A DNA stretch of 64,000 nucleotides from Oscillospiraceae bacterium (GTDB lineage Bacteria; Bacillota; Clostridia; UMGS1810), in the NCBI GenBank assembly GCA_015068705.1, contig SVJZ01000009.1, positions 1 to 64,000 on the forward strand, read 5' to 3'. Numbering within the stretch: position 1 is the stretch's first letter; each line of letters opens with the position of its first letter. Both the position numbers and the translations under genes were made by a program. The notes beneath the pieces were generated by a model that saw only the letters and a list, made by a program, of their open reading frames with translations, searched no databases and was not told the origin of the DNA. Positions 25,632 through 33,580 of the stretch are shown in pieces.

Positions 25632-27092
25632 TTATTCAAAGTATGCCACCGGAAAGACCAGGGCAACATTTGTGCTTTCTCCAAGTCGGCTGGTAATGCG
25701 CATATTTCCATGGTGTTGTTTTACAATGGTATGTACATAACTCAACCCCAGACCACGCACCATGTTTGCTTTTTTGGTGGAGTAAAACGGCTCGGTGATG
25801 TGCTTGAGTACCTCGGGCGGAATCCCTGTTGCATTATCCCGGAAACTAACCATACACAAGTCATCCTCCGAGATGATGCTGCATTCGAGCATGGGATGGC
25901 GCTCCAACCCCTCGCACGCTTCCATGGCATTATGAATCAGGTTGACAAAGGTTTCGGTAATGCATTCTTCGATGCCGTTGATGCACAGGTCGCTTCGCTC
26001 ATACAGGCGAATAACCTCCGCTTTTTCACTCACACCGGTAATGGAAAGCGCATTTTCCAGACAGTTTTTCAGGTTAATCCGCTCAAACTGTCCCCTTGCA
26101 CCGCGCAACAGTTTGAGCAGACGATTGTTGTAGTCGGTATATTTGTTGACAGTTTTAAGAGATAATTCGGTGATATCACCGATTTTGTCATAATTTCCTG
26201 CTGACAGATTTTCTTTGATGAGGAAGGTCTGTTGTCCAAACATGAGAAATACATTTTTGTAAAGATGCAGTACACTGCTCAGGCTATGATAGAGTGCACG
26301 GGGGCTTTCCCGGTCCCTGCCAATAAATTCAAACAGGTTAAACGGGCGATAGGCAACCAGAAGTACACCCGAAAGACAACACATAATCATAATCAGAATT
26401 GCCGCAAACAGATAACTCGCTACAGACGGGCTGGCAAGCGGTGTTTTGGCAATGGTTACATTACAAAACCAGATACAGGAGAAACTACCGTGTACAAACA
26501 GATAGTAGAGCACCGAATTTACCACCAGCAGATAAATCGAAATGACTACGGCAGACCGTTTTTTAAAGAAAATCCGACTTTTTAGCATTACATAGCCTGC
26601 CCGGAGCAAGGGCAACAACATATAAACCCCAAACATCAGCTCCCAGAATTGATTTCCAATTTCCAAAGCGTTTTTGCCAAATATCAAATCAGATTCGGAA
26701 GCGGCAAATACGGCAATCTGGGTAAACTGATCTGTCCATACCGCAAAGCCGATACAAGGCAGGAGTAGTAAAAACTGGAAGATTCGCTTGGTGGGTTTTA
26801 TCATGTGGTATTGCCATACCGAAACTGCCATCAGCAGGGCAAAACATAGGTTGTAGGTGCGGGTAATCCAGATAAGAGGTACCCGGACTCCGTAAAACAT
26901 GCGGTAAATTTCATAGTCCTTTGTCAAAGGGAACTGGTATGACCCTGCCTTGGACAGGTAGAGCATACAAACAAATACCAGTAATGTTTCTGCAAATAAC
27001 TGTGCAATGAGTGCGTATGCCATTTTGTTTCGATAGTTGAACACCGCAAACAAAAACAACAGACACAGCATAACAAACAATGCAATAATCAA
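25632..27092 (-). CDS. Membrane sensor histidine kinase
   Basis: 486 residues. The start is TTG 27092, supported by AGGTGA about 7 bases upstream; an in-frame ATG seven codons later is possible. The first 250 residues contain about seven membrane helices resembling a 7TM sensing region, with no large extracellular domain. The probable phospho-accepting His276 lies in VLHLYKNVF. The ATPase domain has the N box (NLIHNAMEACE), G1 box (DNATGIP) and a GLGLSYVHTIV segment. It phosphorylates the adjacent response regulator. Its signal is unknown; a 7TM sensor without an outer domain suggests a small or membrane-borne ligand (inference). Confidence 0.85.
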   Translation of the reverse strand: MIIALFVMLCLLFLFAVFNYRNKMAYALIAQLFAETLLVFVCMLYLSKAGSYQFPLTKDYEIYRMFYGVRVPLIWITRTYNLCFALLMAVSVWQYHMIKPTKRIFQFLLLLPCIGFAVWTDQFTQIAVFAASESDLIFGKNALEIGNQFWELMFGVYMLLPLLRAGYVMLKSRIFFKKRSAVVISIYLLVVNSVLYYLFVHGSFSCIWFCNVTIAKTPLASPSVASYLFAAILIMIMCCLSGVLLVAYRPFNLFEFIGRDRESPRALYHSLSSVLHLYKNVFLMFGQQTFLIKENLSAGNYDKIGDITELSLKTVNKYTDYNNRLLKLLRGARGQFERINLKNCLENALSITGVSEKAEVIRLYERSDLCINGIEECITETFVNLIHNAMEACEGLERHPMLECSIISEDDLCMVSFRDNATGIPPEVLKHITEPFYSTKKANMVRGLGLSYVHTIVKQHHGNMRITSRLGESTNVALVFPVAYFE

Positions 27093-27189
27093 AAAAATTC
27101 ACCTGCCCGGTTGGGAATTTTACGCATCCGATGCAATGCGCTCGGTAAAATTATATCATAAAAAACAAGTCAGGGCAATCAAAGAAAAG

Positions 27190-28026
27190 TTAAATCCGCA
27201 CACAATCACGCGGAGGAATGGCATATTCCTGTCCTTCGATGCAGGCGTGAATGGTGTGGGCGGTCGGATTGATGACCAATGTTCCGTCCACGCTGATTTG
27301 CAGTTGTTCGAAGGAGTGCACATAATCGTATATTTCAATGTTGGTGGCATACCAGATGTCATCTTTTCCGCCGACTTTTGCGGCAAACTCTTCTATGATG
27401 TGCCAATTGTCCGATTCTTCAAATTCGTAGCTGTGCCCCCACACATAGAACAACCATGGGGTTTTGGGGGGTGTATCGTTGACAAAACGGTCGGTCAGTT
27501 CGGGCAGTGCTTCGTCCTTGTGGTGACAGGTGGCAGGAAGCTCCAACCAGTTTTGTGGTATGGTAAAACTGTGGGTAGAACGCACCGTGCGTGCATACAC
27601 CAGACCGCACGCTTTCATGCAGTCGAGCACGGTCTGGTTGTAGGTGCCGTAAGGATAGGCGCCCCCCCGTGTTACCGTGCCAAACATCTGCTCTATATTT
27701 CTTCGGTCGTCCAGTAGTTCACGGGTAATCAGATGCGGAGGTAAAATCTCCAGCTGCGGATGGGTAAGGCTATGCACCGCCACCTCATGGGGAGAATCTT
27801 TCCATAAGTCCAAACATTGTTGCTTTGTCATAACCCGGTGTATTTTCCCTTTTGGGTGAACCGTTCCTTCAGGAGAGAGGAGACCGCTGTTGATATTAAA
27901 AGTGCCTTTCAGCCCGTGGCGATTTAGAATTTCCACCAAACGGATATCTTGCTCCACCCCATCATCATAGCTTAAGGTAAGTGCTTTTTTCTTTCCGCCG
28001 GGAAACCGCATGAATATATTTGCCAT
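27190..28026 (-). CDS. Polysaccharide deacetylase (NodB-like, CE4)
   Basis: 278 residues from ATG 28026, which has GGAGGT seven bases upstream; the open frame extends further 5' without a ribosome site. The NodB fold is shown by LTLSYDDGVEQD (catalytic and metal-binding Asp pair), VAVHSLTHPQLE (two metal-binding His) and GAYPYGTYN. Such enzymes remove N- or O-acetyl groups from polysaccharides using a divalent metal (family knowledge). No signal peptide is visible, which is unusual for wall-acting members and suggests a cytoplasmic oligosaccharide substrate or a non-classical route. It stands alone between the kinase and a divergent dehydrogenase gene. Confidence 0.8.
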   Translation of the reverse strand: MANIFMRFPGGKKKALTLSYDDGVEQDIRLVEILNRHGLKGTFNINSGLLSPEGTVHPKGKIHRVMTKQQCLDLWKDSPHEVAVHSLTHPQLEILPPHLITRELLDDRRNIEQMFGTVTRGGAYPYGTYNQTVLDCMKACGLVYARTVRSTHSFTIPQNWLELPATCHHKDEALPELTDRFVNDTPPKTPWLFYVWGHSYEFEESDNWHIIEEFAAKVGGKDDIWYATNIEIYDYVHSFEQLQISVDGTLVINPTAHTIHACIEGQEYAIPPRDCVRI

Positions 28027-28173
28027 GTTTGTACCTCCGTCCTTGCTAGTGTTCAAATACAATTTTCCTATTATATAGTATACCACACGAAAAGATAGAT
28101 TGAAAAGTAGATTATCCGTCAACCCTTCTGGTACATTTTGTCAACAAACGGTTACTTTTTTGCTGCAAACAGG

Positions 28174-28202
28174 TTGACAGCAGATGGCAACTGTGCTAAA
28201 AT
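28174..28202 (+). promoter_or_regulatory. Sigma-A promoter for the dehydrogenase pair
   Basis: TTGACA (28174-28179), a 17-base spacer and TAAAAT (28197-28202), 36 bases upstream of the dehydrogenase start. Confidence 0.75.
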
Positions 28203-28237
28203 ACGGGAAGAACCAAAAAAATTAAGGGGGATACACC

Positions 28238-29278
28238 ATGAAACCGAAAATTTTAATCACCATTCCGGAAGGGTCTGCTACACAGGAATTTTTGCCGCAG
28301 TTTGTGCGGGACCGTCTGGAAGAGGTTGGTGATATTGAATATTACAATCCACCTGAAAAAGACTTTGACCTTGATATTTTGCGCGAAAAGCTAAAAGAAA
28401 AAGTGGCAGTGTTTACCGCAGGCGGCAGCCCCAAATTTGATGAGCGGGTGCTGGCAGGCAATGATACACTCAAGGTGCTTGTGCACGCCGGTGGTTCGGT
28501 TGCATCGGTGGTCAGTGACTACCTTTATGACAGCGGTATTAAGGTAATGAGCGGCAATAATGCGTTTGCTGAATCGGTTGCCGAATCAGTAATTGCCTAT
28601 GCGCTTACCGCACTTCGCAAAATCCCCGATTATAATAGCCTGGTCAAGGGCGGCGGTTGGAAAAAGGGTTGGGACGAGCATAAAAACGAAGGTTTGCTCG
28701 AACAAAAAATTGGTTTGGTGGACTATGGCTCGGTGGCACGCCATTTGGTTCGTATGTTAAAACCCTTCCGCAATGAAATTTTGGTGTATTCCTCTTATAT
28801 CACCGATGAAGAGATCAAGCAAAACGGTATGCGTCGGGCAACCTTAGAGGAGATTTTCTCCGAGTGTAAGATTATCTCCATTCATTCAGCACTGACCGAG
28901 GCGAACATTCATCTGGTTACCCGTGAACTGATGGAACTCATCCGCCCCGATGCGTTGCTCATCAATACCGCCCGTGGTCTTGTGATTGATGAAGAGGCAA
29001 TGACCGACCTTCTGGCGCAAAACAGATTCCGTGCGGTACTGGACGTGTTTGAGGTGGAGCCGCTTCCGTTGGAGAGCCGGTTGCGTTCTCTGGATAATGT
29101 ATACCTCATTCCGCATATGGGCGGTCCGACCTTTGACCGTTATCCTATGGTGACCATGGGGTTAATCAACGATTTGCTGCATTTCCTGGATGGAGAAAAG
29201 GTACCCAGTGAAATCACCAAGGAACATTTTAAGAATATGACAAGCCATGCAGTGGCAATGAGGGGGAGAAAGGCATGA
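28238..29278 (+). CDS. D-2-hydroxyacid dehydrogenase family protein
   Basis: 346 residues with AGGGGG upstream. It has the layout of NAD-dependent D-isomer 2-hydroxyacid dehydrogenases: a substrate domain, a Rossmann domain starting at IGLVDYGSVARHLV (an altered GxGxxG), catalytic Arg in INTARGLVID, Glu in VFEVEPLP and His in LIPHMGG. The reaction is reversible oxidation of a 2-hydroxyacid to the 2-oxoacid. The true substrate cannot be read from sequence. It overlaps the following Gfo/Idh/MocA gene by 4 bases (ATGA), so the two form a pathway pair, perhaps in sugar-acid metabolism (inference). Confidence 0.82.
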   Translation: MKPKILITIPEGSATQEFLPQFVRDRLEEVGDIEYYNPPEKDFDLDILREKLKEKVAVFTAGGSPKFDERVLAGNDTLKVLVHAGGSVASVVSDYLYDSGIKVMSGNNAFAESVAESVIAYALTALRKIPDYNSLVKGGGWKKGWDEHKNEGLLEQKIGLVDYGSVARHLVRMLKPFRNEILVYSSYITDEEIKQNGMRRATLEEIFSECKIISIHSALTEANIHLVTRELMELIRPDALLINTARGLVIDEEAMTDLLAQNRFRAVLDVFEVEPLPLESRLRSLDNVYLIPHMGGPTFDRYPMVTMGLINDLLHFLDGEKVPSEITKEHFKNMTSHAVAMRGRKA

Positions 29279-30048
29279 AAATCGGCATCATTGGTATCGA
29301 AAACAGTCATGCCGCCGCATTTTCAGAGATTTTAGCCGGAATGGGTATTGAGGCGGTGGTGGATGACAATCTCAAACCATCTGCCGATTTGGACGGGCTT
29401 ATGGTGGTCAGACGGGACGGAAAATTCCACAAGGAAATTGCCATGCCGTTTATCCGGGCGAAAATCCCCGTTTGGTTGGATAAACCCATCACGGTTGACC
29501 CTGCCGAGGCAGAGGAATTGCTCGCGGTTGCCCAAGAATTGGGTGTTCCGGTTACCGGTGGTTCTACCGCAAAATTCGATCCGTTTTTTGTTCATATTGC
29601 TGAGCGGATTGCAAATGGTGAGTTCGGGGATGTGCTTTCCGCTATGATGAATTTGTCGGGTATGCCGGAAAGTCCGTATAGTGGTATTCATTTTTATGCA
29701 CATCATTTGAGTGAGATTATGCTCACCCTGTTTGGATATGAGGTGCGTTCCCTCCGGGCGATTCGCCGTGGAAACAATATCGTCTGTCAGGTGCACTATG
29801 ACAATGTGAATGTAGTACTCAATTTTCAGGACCATATCTATCAATGCTGTCTTTCGGTATTGGGTACTGCAGACAGTCTGATTGCGAAAACAACATTGGA
29901 CGATGGCTATCGGCATGGCGTGGAGGCATTTGTGGAAATGATTCAAACGGGCAAGCCGCCTGTGGAATACGACAAACTGATCTATCCCATTCATCTGGTC
30001 AATGCCATCCGGCAATCCTATCTTACCGACAAAGAAATCGTATTATAA
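29275..30048 (+). CDS. Short Gfo/Idh/MocA-family oxidoreductase
   Basis: 257 residues, shorter than the usual 330-390. The N-terminal Rossmann strand is MKIGIIGIENSHAAAF, an altered nucleotide-binding motif with no clean GxGxxG. The family EKP motif appears as WLDKPITVDPAEAEEL. The second domain is reduced and ends with SYLTDKEIVL. Family members oxidise or reduce sugars or their derivatives with NAD(P) (family knowledge). The reduced size and altered motif leave open a changed cofactor or a non-catalytic role. Co-transcribed with the preceding dehydrogenase and followed by a terminator. Confidence 0.78.
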   Translation: MKIGIIGIENSHAAAFSEILAGMGIEAVVDDNLKPSADLDGLMVVRRDGKFHKEIAMPFIRAKIPVWLDKPITVDPAEAEELLAVAQELGVPVTGGSTAKFDPFFVHIAERIANGEFGDVLSAMMNLSGMPESPYSGIHFYAHHLSEIMLTLFGYEVRSLRAIRRGNNIVCQVHYDNVNVVLNFQDHIYQCCLSVLGTADSLIAKTTLDDGYRHGVEAFVEMIQTGKPPVEYDKLIYPIHLVNAIRQSYLTDKEIVL

Positions 30049-30051
30049 GAA

Positions 30052-30084
30052 AAAAGGAGAAACGAACATCGCGTTTCTCCTTTT
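30052..30084 (+). terminator. Intrinsic terminator of the dehydrogenase pair
   Basis: AAAAGGAGAAACG / CGTTTCTCCTTTT, a 13-bp perfect stem with a 7-base loop, directly after the stop at 30048. Confidence 0.85.
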
Positions 30085-30110
30085 CTGTGGAGTTTTGGTG
30101 CAAGCACAAA

Positions 30111-30140
30111 AAAAGAAGATGCCATAACGCATCTTCTTTT
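30111..30140 (-). terminator. Terminator downstream of tRNA-Asp
   Basis: AAAAGAAGATGC / GCATCTTCTTTT with a 6-base loop; read on the minus strand it lies 5 bases after the tRNA 3' end and is followed by T residues. Confidence 0.8.
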
Positions 30141-30145
30141 TTGTC

Positions 30146-30222
30146 TGGCGACCCGGAACGGGCTCGAACCGTCGACCTCCAGCGTGACAGGCTGGCATTC
30201 TAACCAACTGAACTACCGGGCC
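30146..30222 (-). tRNA. tRNA-Asp (anticodon GTC)
   Basis: 77 bases including an encoded CCA. The acceptor stem is GGCCCGG / CCGGGTC with one G-T pair. The anticodon stem is CCAGC / GCTGG around a CTGTCAC loop, giving anticodon GTC. The T-arm GGTTCGAGCC is intact. It has its own promoter and terminator. Confidence 0.96.
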
Positions 30223-30240
30223 ATTTCAAAAGACCTAATT

Positions 30241-30269
30241 AGTATATCATGGCTCCCGTCGTATGTCAA
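30241..30269 (-). promoter_or_regulatory. Promoter of tRNA-Asp
   Basis: On the minus strand: TTGACA (30264-30269), a 17-base spacer and TATACT (30241-30246), ending 18 bases before the tRNA 5' end. Confidence 0.85.
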
Positions 30270-30296
30270 GTATTTTTTGAAAAAACCAGATAAAAA

Positions 30297-30773
30297 CTAT
30301 CTGTCTGTCCGTTGCATAGCTTTATAGGTCTGATACCGCTGTTGCCCCTGCTCAAACGCCTGCCGTTGCTGGTCGGTTTCCAACTCTAATCCGGGTACCG
30401 GACGGGGCCGTCCGTGGTGGTCCAGTGCCACAAAAGTAAAATATGCCGAAAGCGCGGTTCTTGCCGGCTCATCCATGGTTAAATCCTCCACCTTTAAGGT
30501 AACCCGTATTTCCATGGAGGTACGTCCCACAAAGGTAAGCTCGGCCTCGCAAAGGACCAGTTGCCCCACATATACCGGGCTGTGAAATACCATCCCGTCC
30601 ACCCGCAGGGTTACTACATTGCAGTTGGCATGGCGCATTGCCGCTACGCCGGCACAGGTGTCCATGATTTTCATAATTTCGCCGCCGTGCACATTTCCTG
30701 CAGGGTTTGCCTGACTGGGCAGCATCATATCCGAAATGACAGAACGGGATTGTGCAGGTGTTTTACGTTTCAT
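30297..30773 (-). CDS. Acyl-CoA thioesterase, hotdog fold
   Basis: 158 residues; GGAGGAG precedes the ATG. The hotdog acyl-CoA hydrolase signature is clear: NPAGNVHGGEIMKIMD, with the conserved Asn, Gly-Gly and catalytic Asp, then VTLRVDGMVFHSPVYVGQL and a closing YFTFVALDHHGRPRPVPG. The YciA/BACH group cleaves acyl-CoA to free acid and CoA in the cytoplasm, adjusting acyl-CoA pools (family knowledge). The gene stands alone between the two tRNA genes and is transcribed with neither. Confidence 0.9.
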   Translation of the reverse strand: MKRKTPAQSRSVISDMMLPSQANPAGNVHGGEIMKIMDTCAGVAAMRHANCNVVTLRVDGMVFHSPVYVGQLVLCEAELTFVGRTSMEIRVTLKVEDLTMDEPARTALSAYFTFVALDHHGRPRPVPGLELETDQQRQAFEQGQQRYQTYKAMQRTDR

Positions 30774-30852
30774 CCAATCTCCTCCGTTTATAATATGTCA
30801 CGGCGGTGTGGTGGCTATTCGTAAATTTTTTCGATTTTTTTGAAAATAGGGG

Positions 30853-30881
30853 TTGACATTCCTATTGGTTTGTTGTATACT
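30853..30881 (+). promoter_or_regulatory. Promoter of tRNA-Leu
   Basis: TTGACA (30853-30858), a 17-base spacer and TATACT (30876-30881), 24 bases before the tRNA. Confidence 0.85.
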
Positions 30882-30905
30882 ATCATAGTCAGTTGAATAT
30901 CATAT

Positions 30906-30992
30906 GCGGATATGGCGGAATTGGCAGACGCGCATGGTTCAGGTCCATGTGAGAGCAATCTCATGGAGGTTCAAGTCCTCTTATCCGCACCA
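30906..30992 (+). tRNA. tRNA-Leu (anticodon CAG)
   Basis: 87 bases including encoded CCA, a class II tRNA with a long variable arm. The acceptor starts GCGGATA and ends TATCCGC. The anticodon stem is CATGG / CCATG around TTCAGGT, giving anticodon CAG. The variable arm pairs GAG with CTC around CAAT (GTGAGAGCAATCTCAT). The T-arm is GGAGGTTCAAGTCCTC. The last 18 bases of the gene are duplicated 200 bases downstream. Confidence 0.96.
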
Positions 30993-31058
30993 AAAAATAA
31001 GATACACATTTGTGTATCTTATTTTTTTATTTTGCGAGGACTTGAACCTTATGAAGGC
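30975..31058 (+). repeat. tRNA-Leu 3' end plus terminator, repeat copy 1
   Basis: Starts in the T-arm (GTCCTC), covers the tRNA 3' end and CCA, the terminator stem and a segment containing GAGGACTTGAACC, an inverted copy of the T-arm. The same unit recurs at 31175-31259. Confidence 0.85.
30996..31023 (+). terminator. Terminator of tRNA-Leu
   Basis: AATAAGATACAC / GTGTATCTTATT with an ATTT loop, followed by a run of T. Confidence 0.85.
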
Positions 31059-31174
31059 TCGTCGGGGAAAAGCAAAGGTGCCGGTGGCACGTTTGCTCCG
31101 ACGTGGTGCGCAGACGGGTACCGAAAGGCAACGCCTTTGGGTCGGCAAGCACGGTAGCTTGCGAAGCAAGATGC
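31059..31174 (+). other. Spacer between the two tRNA-tail repeats
   Basis: 116 bases that are GC-rich compared with their flanks. They hold short palindromes such as GGTGCCGGTGGCAC, AAAGGCAACGCCTTT and AGCTTGCGAAGCAAG. No gene is supported here; open frames through it are repeat-derived and start inside the tRNA. Confidence 0.6.
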
Positions 31175-31259
31175 GTCCTCTTATCCGCACCAAAAAATAA
31201 GATACACATTTGTGTATCTTATTTTTTTTATTTTGCGAGGACTTGAACCTTATGAAGGC
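31175..31259 (+). repeat. tRNA-Leu 3' end plus terminator, repeat copy 2
   Basis: Matches 30975-31058 apart from one extra T in the terminator T-run. It contains TTATCCGCACCA without the rest of a tRNA, so it is a tail fragment and not a second gene. A further copy of the terminator hairpin is included. Confidence 0.85.
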
Positions 31260-31270
31260 GGGTTTTAAAA

Positions 31271-31298
31271 AAAGAGATGCACATCAGTGCATCTCTTT
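31271..31298. terminator. Terminator downstream of desulfoferrodoxin
   Basis: AAAGAGATGCA / TGCATCTCTTT with a 6-base loop and A/T runs on both sides; it serves the minus-strand gene ending at 31311 and could stop read-through from the tRNA-Leu side. Confidence 0.8.
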
Positions 31299-31310
31299 TT
31301 TTCTCTTTTT

Positions 31311-31685
31311 TTATTTTTTCCACAATCCATGGAGATTGCAGTAGGCATATACTGCTTCTACCTCGTCTCCCTCGCACAGTGCAAAGCACATTTTGGGGGC
31401 ATCACCCGGAGCAAGCGCTTTTCTCTGGTTGCCCTGCTTGGTCTGTACCGAAATCCATTCGATATAGTGCTCCTCAGCCATGGGGTGCTCTACATCGCCC
31501 ACCGTAACATATACCTTGTTGCCCTTTACCTCATATACCGGAAGATGCTTTTCTACAGCGGCATCCACCGAGCCGGGGATGATTTCTCCCATCTTTTCAC
31601 CACAACACATCATGGGCACGCCCATGTCCTTTACCATGGCAACGATATTGCCGCAGTGGTTACACTTAAAAAATCTCTGTTCCAT
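31311..31685 (-). CDS. dfx: Desulfoferrodoxin (2Fe superoxide reductase)
   Basis: 124 residues; AGGAGGAAGG precedes the ATG. The N-terminal domain has the four Cys of a rubredoxin-like centre I: CNHCGN and MCCGEK. The C-terminal superoxide-reductase domain has the centre II ligands: His in EKHLPVYE, EHPMAEEHYIEWI, and Cys and His in YCNLHGLW. It reduces superoxide to hydrogen peroxide without releasing oxygen, the usual defence of strict anaerobes (family knowledge). Cytoplasmic. It is transcribed alone from its own promoter. Confidence 0.96.
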   Translation of the reverse strand: MEQRFFKCNHCGNIVAMVKDMGVPMMCCGEKMGEIIPGSVDAAVEKHLPVYEVKGNKVYVTVGDVEHPMAEEHYIEWISVQTKQGNQRKALAPGDAPKMCFALCEGDEVEAVYAYCNLHGLWKK

Positions 31686-31764
31686 TTTTCCTTCCTCCTG
31701 TCTGAATTATTTTTGTAGAATTTTTTGTCTTGGGTAAACCGGTCATATCTGCCGGTTAATTATT

Positions 31765-31793
31765 ATGATATCATCAAATCCGTTTCGTGTCAA
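31765..31793 (-). promoter_or_regulatory. Promoter of desulfoferrodoxin
   Basis: On the minus strand: TTGACA (31788-31793), 17-base spacer, TATCAT (31765-31770), about 80 bases before the gene. Confidence 0.7.
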
Positions 31794-31858
31794 TATACAG
31801 TCCTTGCCACCGCTACATATAATAAGTAAAAACAAGTAGGGAATTTTGTAAAAATATC

Positions 31859-31887
31859 TTGACAATACAGGGGAAAGGGAATATAAT
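31859..31887 (+). promoter_or_regulatory. Promoter of the regulator-potABCD operon
   Basis: Perfect consensus TTGACA (31859-31864), 17-base spacer and TATAAT (31882-31887). Confidence 0.85.
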
Positions 31888-31904
31888 AATTCATGTCGCA
31901 TTTT

Positions 31905-31921
31905 GTTTAGTAATTCTAAAC
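31905..31921. promoter_or_regulatory. Candidate operator, inverted repeat
   Basis: GTTTAG-TAATT-CTAAAC lies 18 bases after the -10 box and 37 bases before the regulator start. A dyad here fits autoregulation by the XRE-family product (inference). Confidence 0.5.
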
Positions 31922-31957
31922 AAGAAATTTACTATTAAATACAGGCGGTGATGTTGT

Positions 31958-32497
31958 TTGGAAATCGGAGCCAAAATTAAGCGATTGAGAATTAAGAATA
32001 ATCTCACCCAGGAAGAGCTTGCAGACCGATGCGAACTGTCCAAGGGATTTATCTCCCAGATTGAACGCGATCTGGCATCGCCGTCCATTTCCACACTGTC
32101 CGACCTGCTCCAGTGTCTTGGCACGGACTTGAAGGATTTTTTCAATGATGCCATTGACGAAGATGTGGTCTTTCAGTCGGACGATGTATTTGTAAAGGAA
32201 AACCGCGAGATGGGGCATACCATCAACTGGATTGTTCCAAATTCGCAGAAAAACACCATGGAGCCCATCATCCTCGAATTGGAGGAGGGGGGCGAGTCGG
32301 TGCAGGATGATCCGCACGAGGGCGAGGAATTTGGTTATGTGCTTTCGGGTCGCATCAAAATCTGCATCGGCAATAAAGTGTATAAGGCAAAACGCGGCGA
32401 GAGTTTTTATTTCAAACCCGGTCAGCCGCATTGCATCAAAAACGCGGCAAAGGGTCGCGCAGTGGTACTGTGGGTTTGCACCCCACCTAATTTTTAA
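31958..32497 (+). CDS. XRE-family regulator with cupin domain
   Basis: 179 residues starting at TTG 31958; AGGCGGTGAT, one change from the ideal ribosome site, lies 6-7 bases upstream. Residues about 5-60 are an XRE-type helix-turn-helix (IKRLRIKNNLTQEELADRC, then SKGFISQIER). Residues 105-179 are a cupin sensor domain (EGEEFGYVLSGRIK, then YFKPGQPHCIKN). This architecture is that of PuuR-like repressors. The polyamine transport genes follow after 21 bases, so the cupin probably senses polyamines and controls the operon (inference from context and family). Confidence 0.88.
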   Translation: MEIGAKIKRLRIKNNLTQEELADRCELSKGFISQIERDLASPSISTLSDLLQCLGTDLKDFFNDAIDEDVVFQSDDVFVKENREMGHTINWIVPNSQKNTMEPIILELEEGGESVQDDPHEGEEFGYVLSGRIKICIGNKVYKAKRGESFYFKPGQPHCIKNAAKGRAVVLWVCTPPNF

Positions 32498-32518
32498 TGG
32501 AAAAGGAGGTCTTGCCCG

Positions 32519-33580
32519 ATGGGTGAGCATCTGATTGAATTTATAGACGTTTCCAAACAGTTTGATACCACCGAGGCATTGTCGCACATCAATTTATATG
32601 TAGACCGCAATGAATTTGTGACCCTGCTTGGTCCGTCCGGTTGCGGAAAATCCACCCTGCTTCGTATCATTGCCGGCTTTGAGGAGCCGAGTAACGGGCA
32701 GGTACTCTTTGAGGGGAAGGACCTGGTGTCCATTCCGCCCTATCAGCGCAGGGTAAATACTGTGTTTCAAAAATATGCACTTTTTCCGCATATGGACGTG
32801 TATGAAAACATTGCGTTCGGTTTGAAAATTGCCAAAAAAGATAAAAAAGAGATAGATTATGAGGTAAGCCGTGTGCTGGAACTGGTCAACCTCAAGGGTT
32901 ACGCACATCGCGCTACCGATTCCCTTTCGGGCGGACAGCAGCAGCGTGTTGCCATTGCCCGTGCTATTGTCAATAAACCCCATGTGCTCTTGCTGGACGA
33001 GCCGCTTGCTGCACTTGACCTGAAACTGCGCAAAGGCATGCAGGTGGAGTTGAAAAATATGCAACGCGAGCTGGGAATTACCTTCATCTATGTAACCCAC
33101 GACCAGGAGGAGGCACTCACCATGAGTGATACGGTTGTGGTCATGCGCGAGGGTACCATTCAGCAGATAGGCAGACCCATTGATATCTATAATGAGCCGA
33201 AAAATGCTTATGTGGCAGATTTTATCGGCGAGAGCAATATCATAGATGGTGTGATGAAACGTGACTGTCTGGCAGAATTTTGTGGCGTGGAATTTGAGTG
33301 TGTGGATTCGGGGTTTGCACCAAATGAACCTGTGGATGTGGTCATCCGTCCGGAGGACTTGTATCTGGTACCTGCCGAAAACGGCAAGATTGTGGGTATA
33401 GTGGAGTCGGTTACCTTTAAGGGCGTGCACTATGAGATGCTGGTGAAGTCCGAAGGATATACCTGGATGATTCACGATACCCAGATGTTTGAGGAGGGTA
33501 GCCAGGTCGGATTGTTGGTAAAACCCTTTGATATTCATATTATGAAGAAATCGGCAGGGGAGGCGGATGCAGTTGTATAA
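32519..33580 (+). CDS. potA: Spermidine/putrescine ABC transporter ATP-binding protein
   Basis: 353 residues; AAAGGAGG precedes the ATG. ABC ATPase motifs are complete: Walker [11 protein letters not shown]-loop [11 protein letters not shown], signature LSGGQQQR, Walker [13 protein letters not shown] and switch His in [10 protein letters not shown]. The last 110 residues form the TOBE regulatory domain. It drives polyamine import through PotBC. It overlaps potB by 14 bases, so synthesis of ATPase and permease is coupled. Confidence 0.94.
   Translation: MGEHLIEFIDVSKQFDTTEALSHINLYVDRNEFVTLLGPSGCGKSTLLRIIAGFEEPSNGQVLFEGKDLVSIPPYQRRVNTVFQKYALFPHMDVYENIAFGLKIAKKDKKEIDYEVSRVLELVNLKGYAHRATDSLSGGQQQRVAIARAIVNKPHVLLLDEPLAALDLKLRKGMQVELKNMQRELGITFIYVTHDQEEALTMSDTVVVMREGTIQQIGRPIDIYNEPKNAYVADFIGESNIIDGVMKRDCLAEFCGVEFECVDSGFAPNEPVDVVIRPEDLYLVPAENGKIVGIVESVTFKGVHYEMLVKSEGYTWMIHDTQMFEEGSQVGLLVKPFDIHIMKKSAGEADAVV

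Noticed and set aside
30904-31209. Short open frames through tRNA-Leu and the repeat behind it
   Set aside because: They begin inside the tRNA or depend on the duplicated tRNA tail and terminator; they are products of the repeat and not genes.
31175-31259. Second tRNA-Leu gene
   Set aside because: Only part of the T-arm, the acceptor 3' strand and CCA are present; the D-arm, anticodon arm and 5' acceptor strand are missing.
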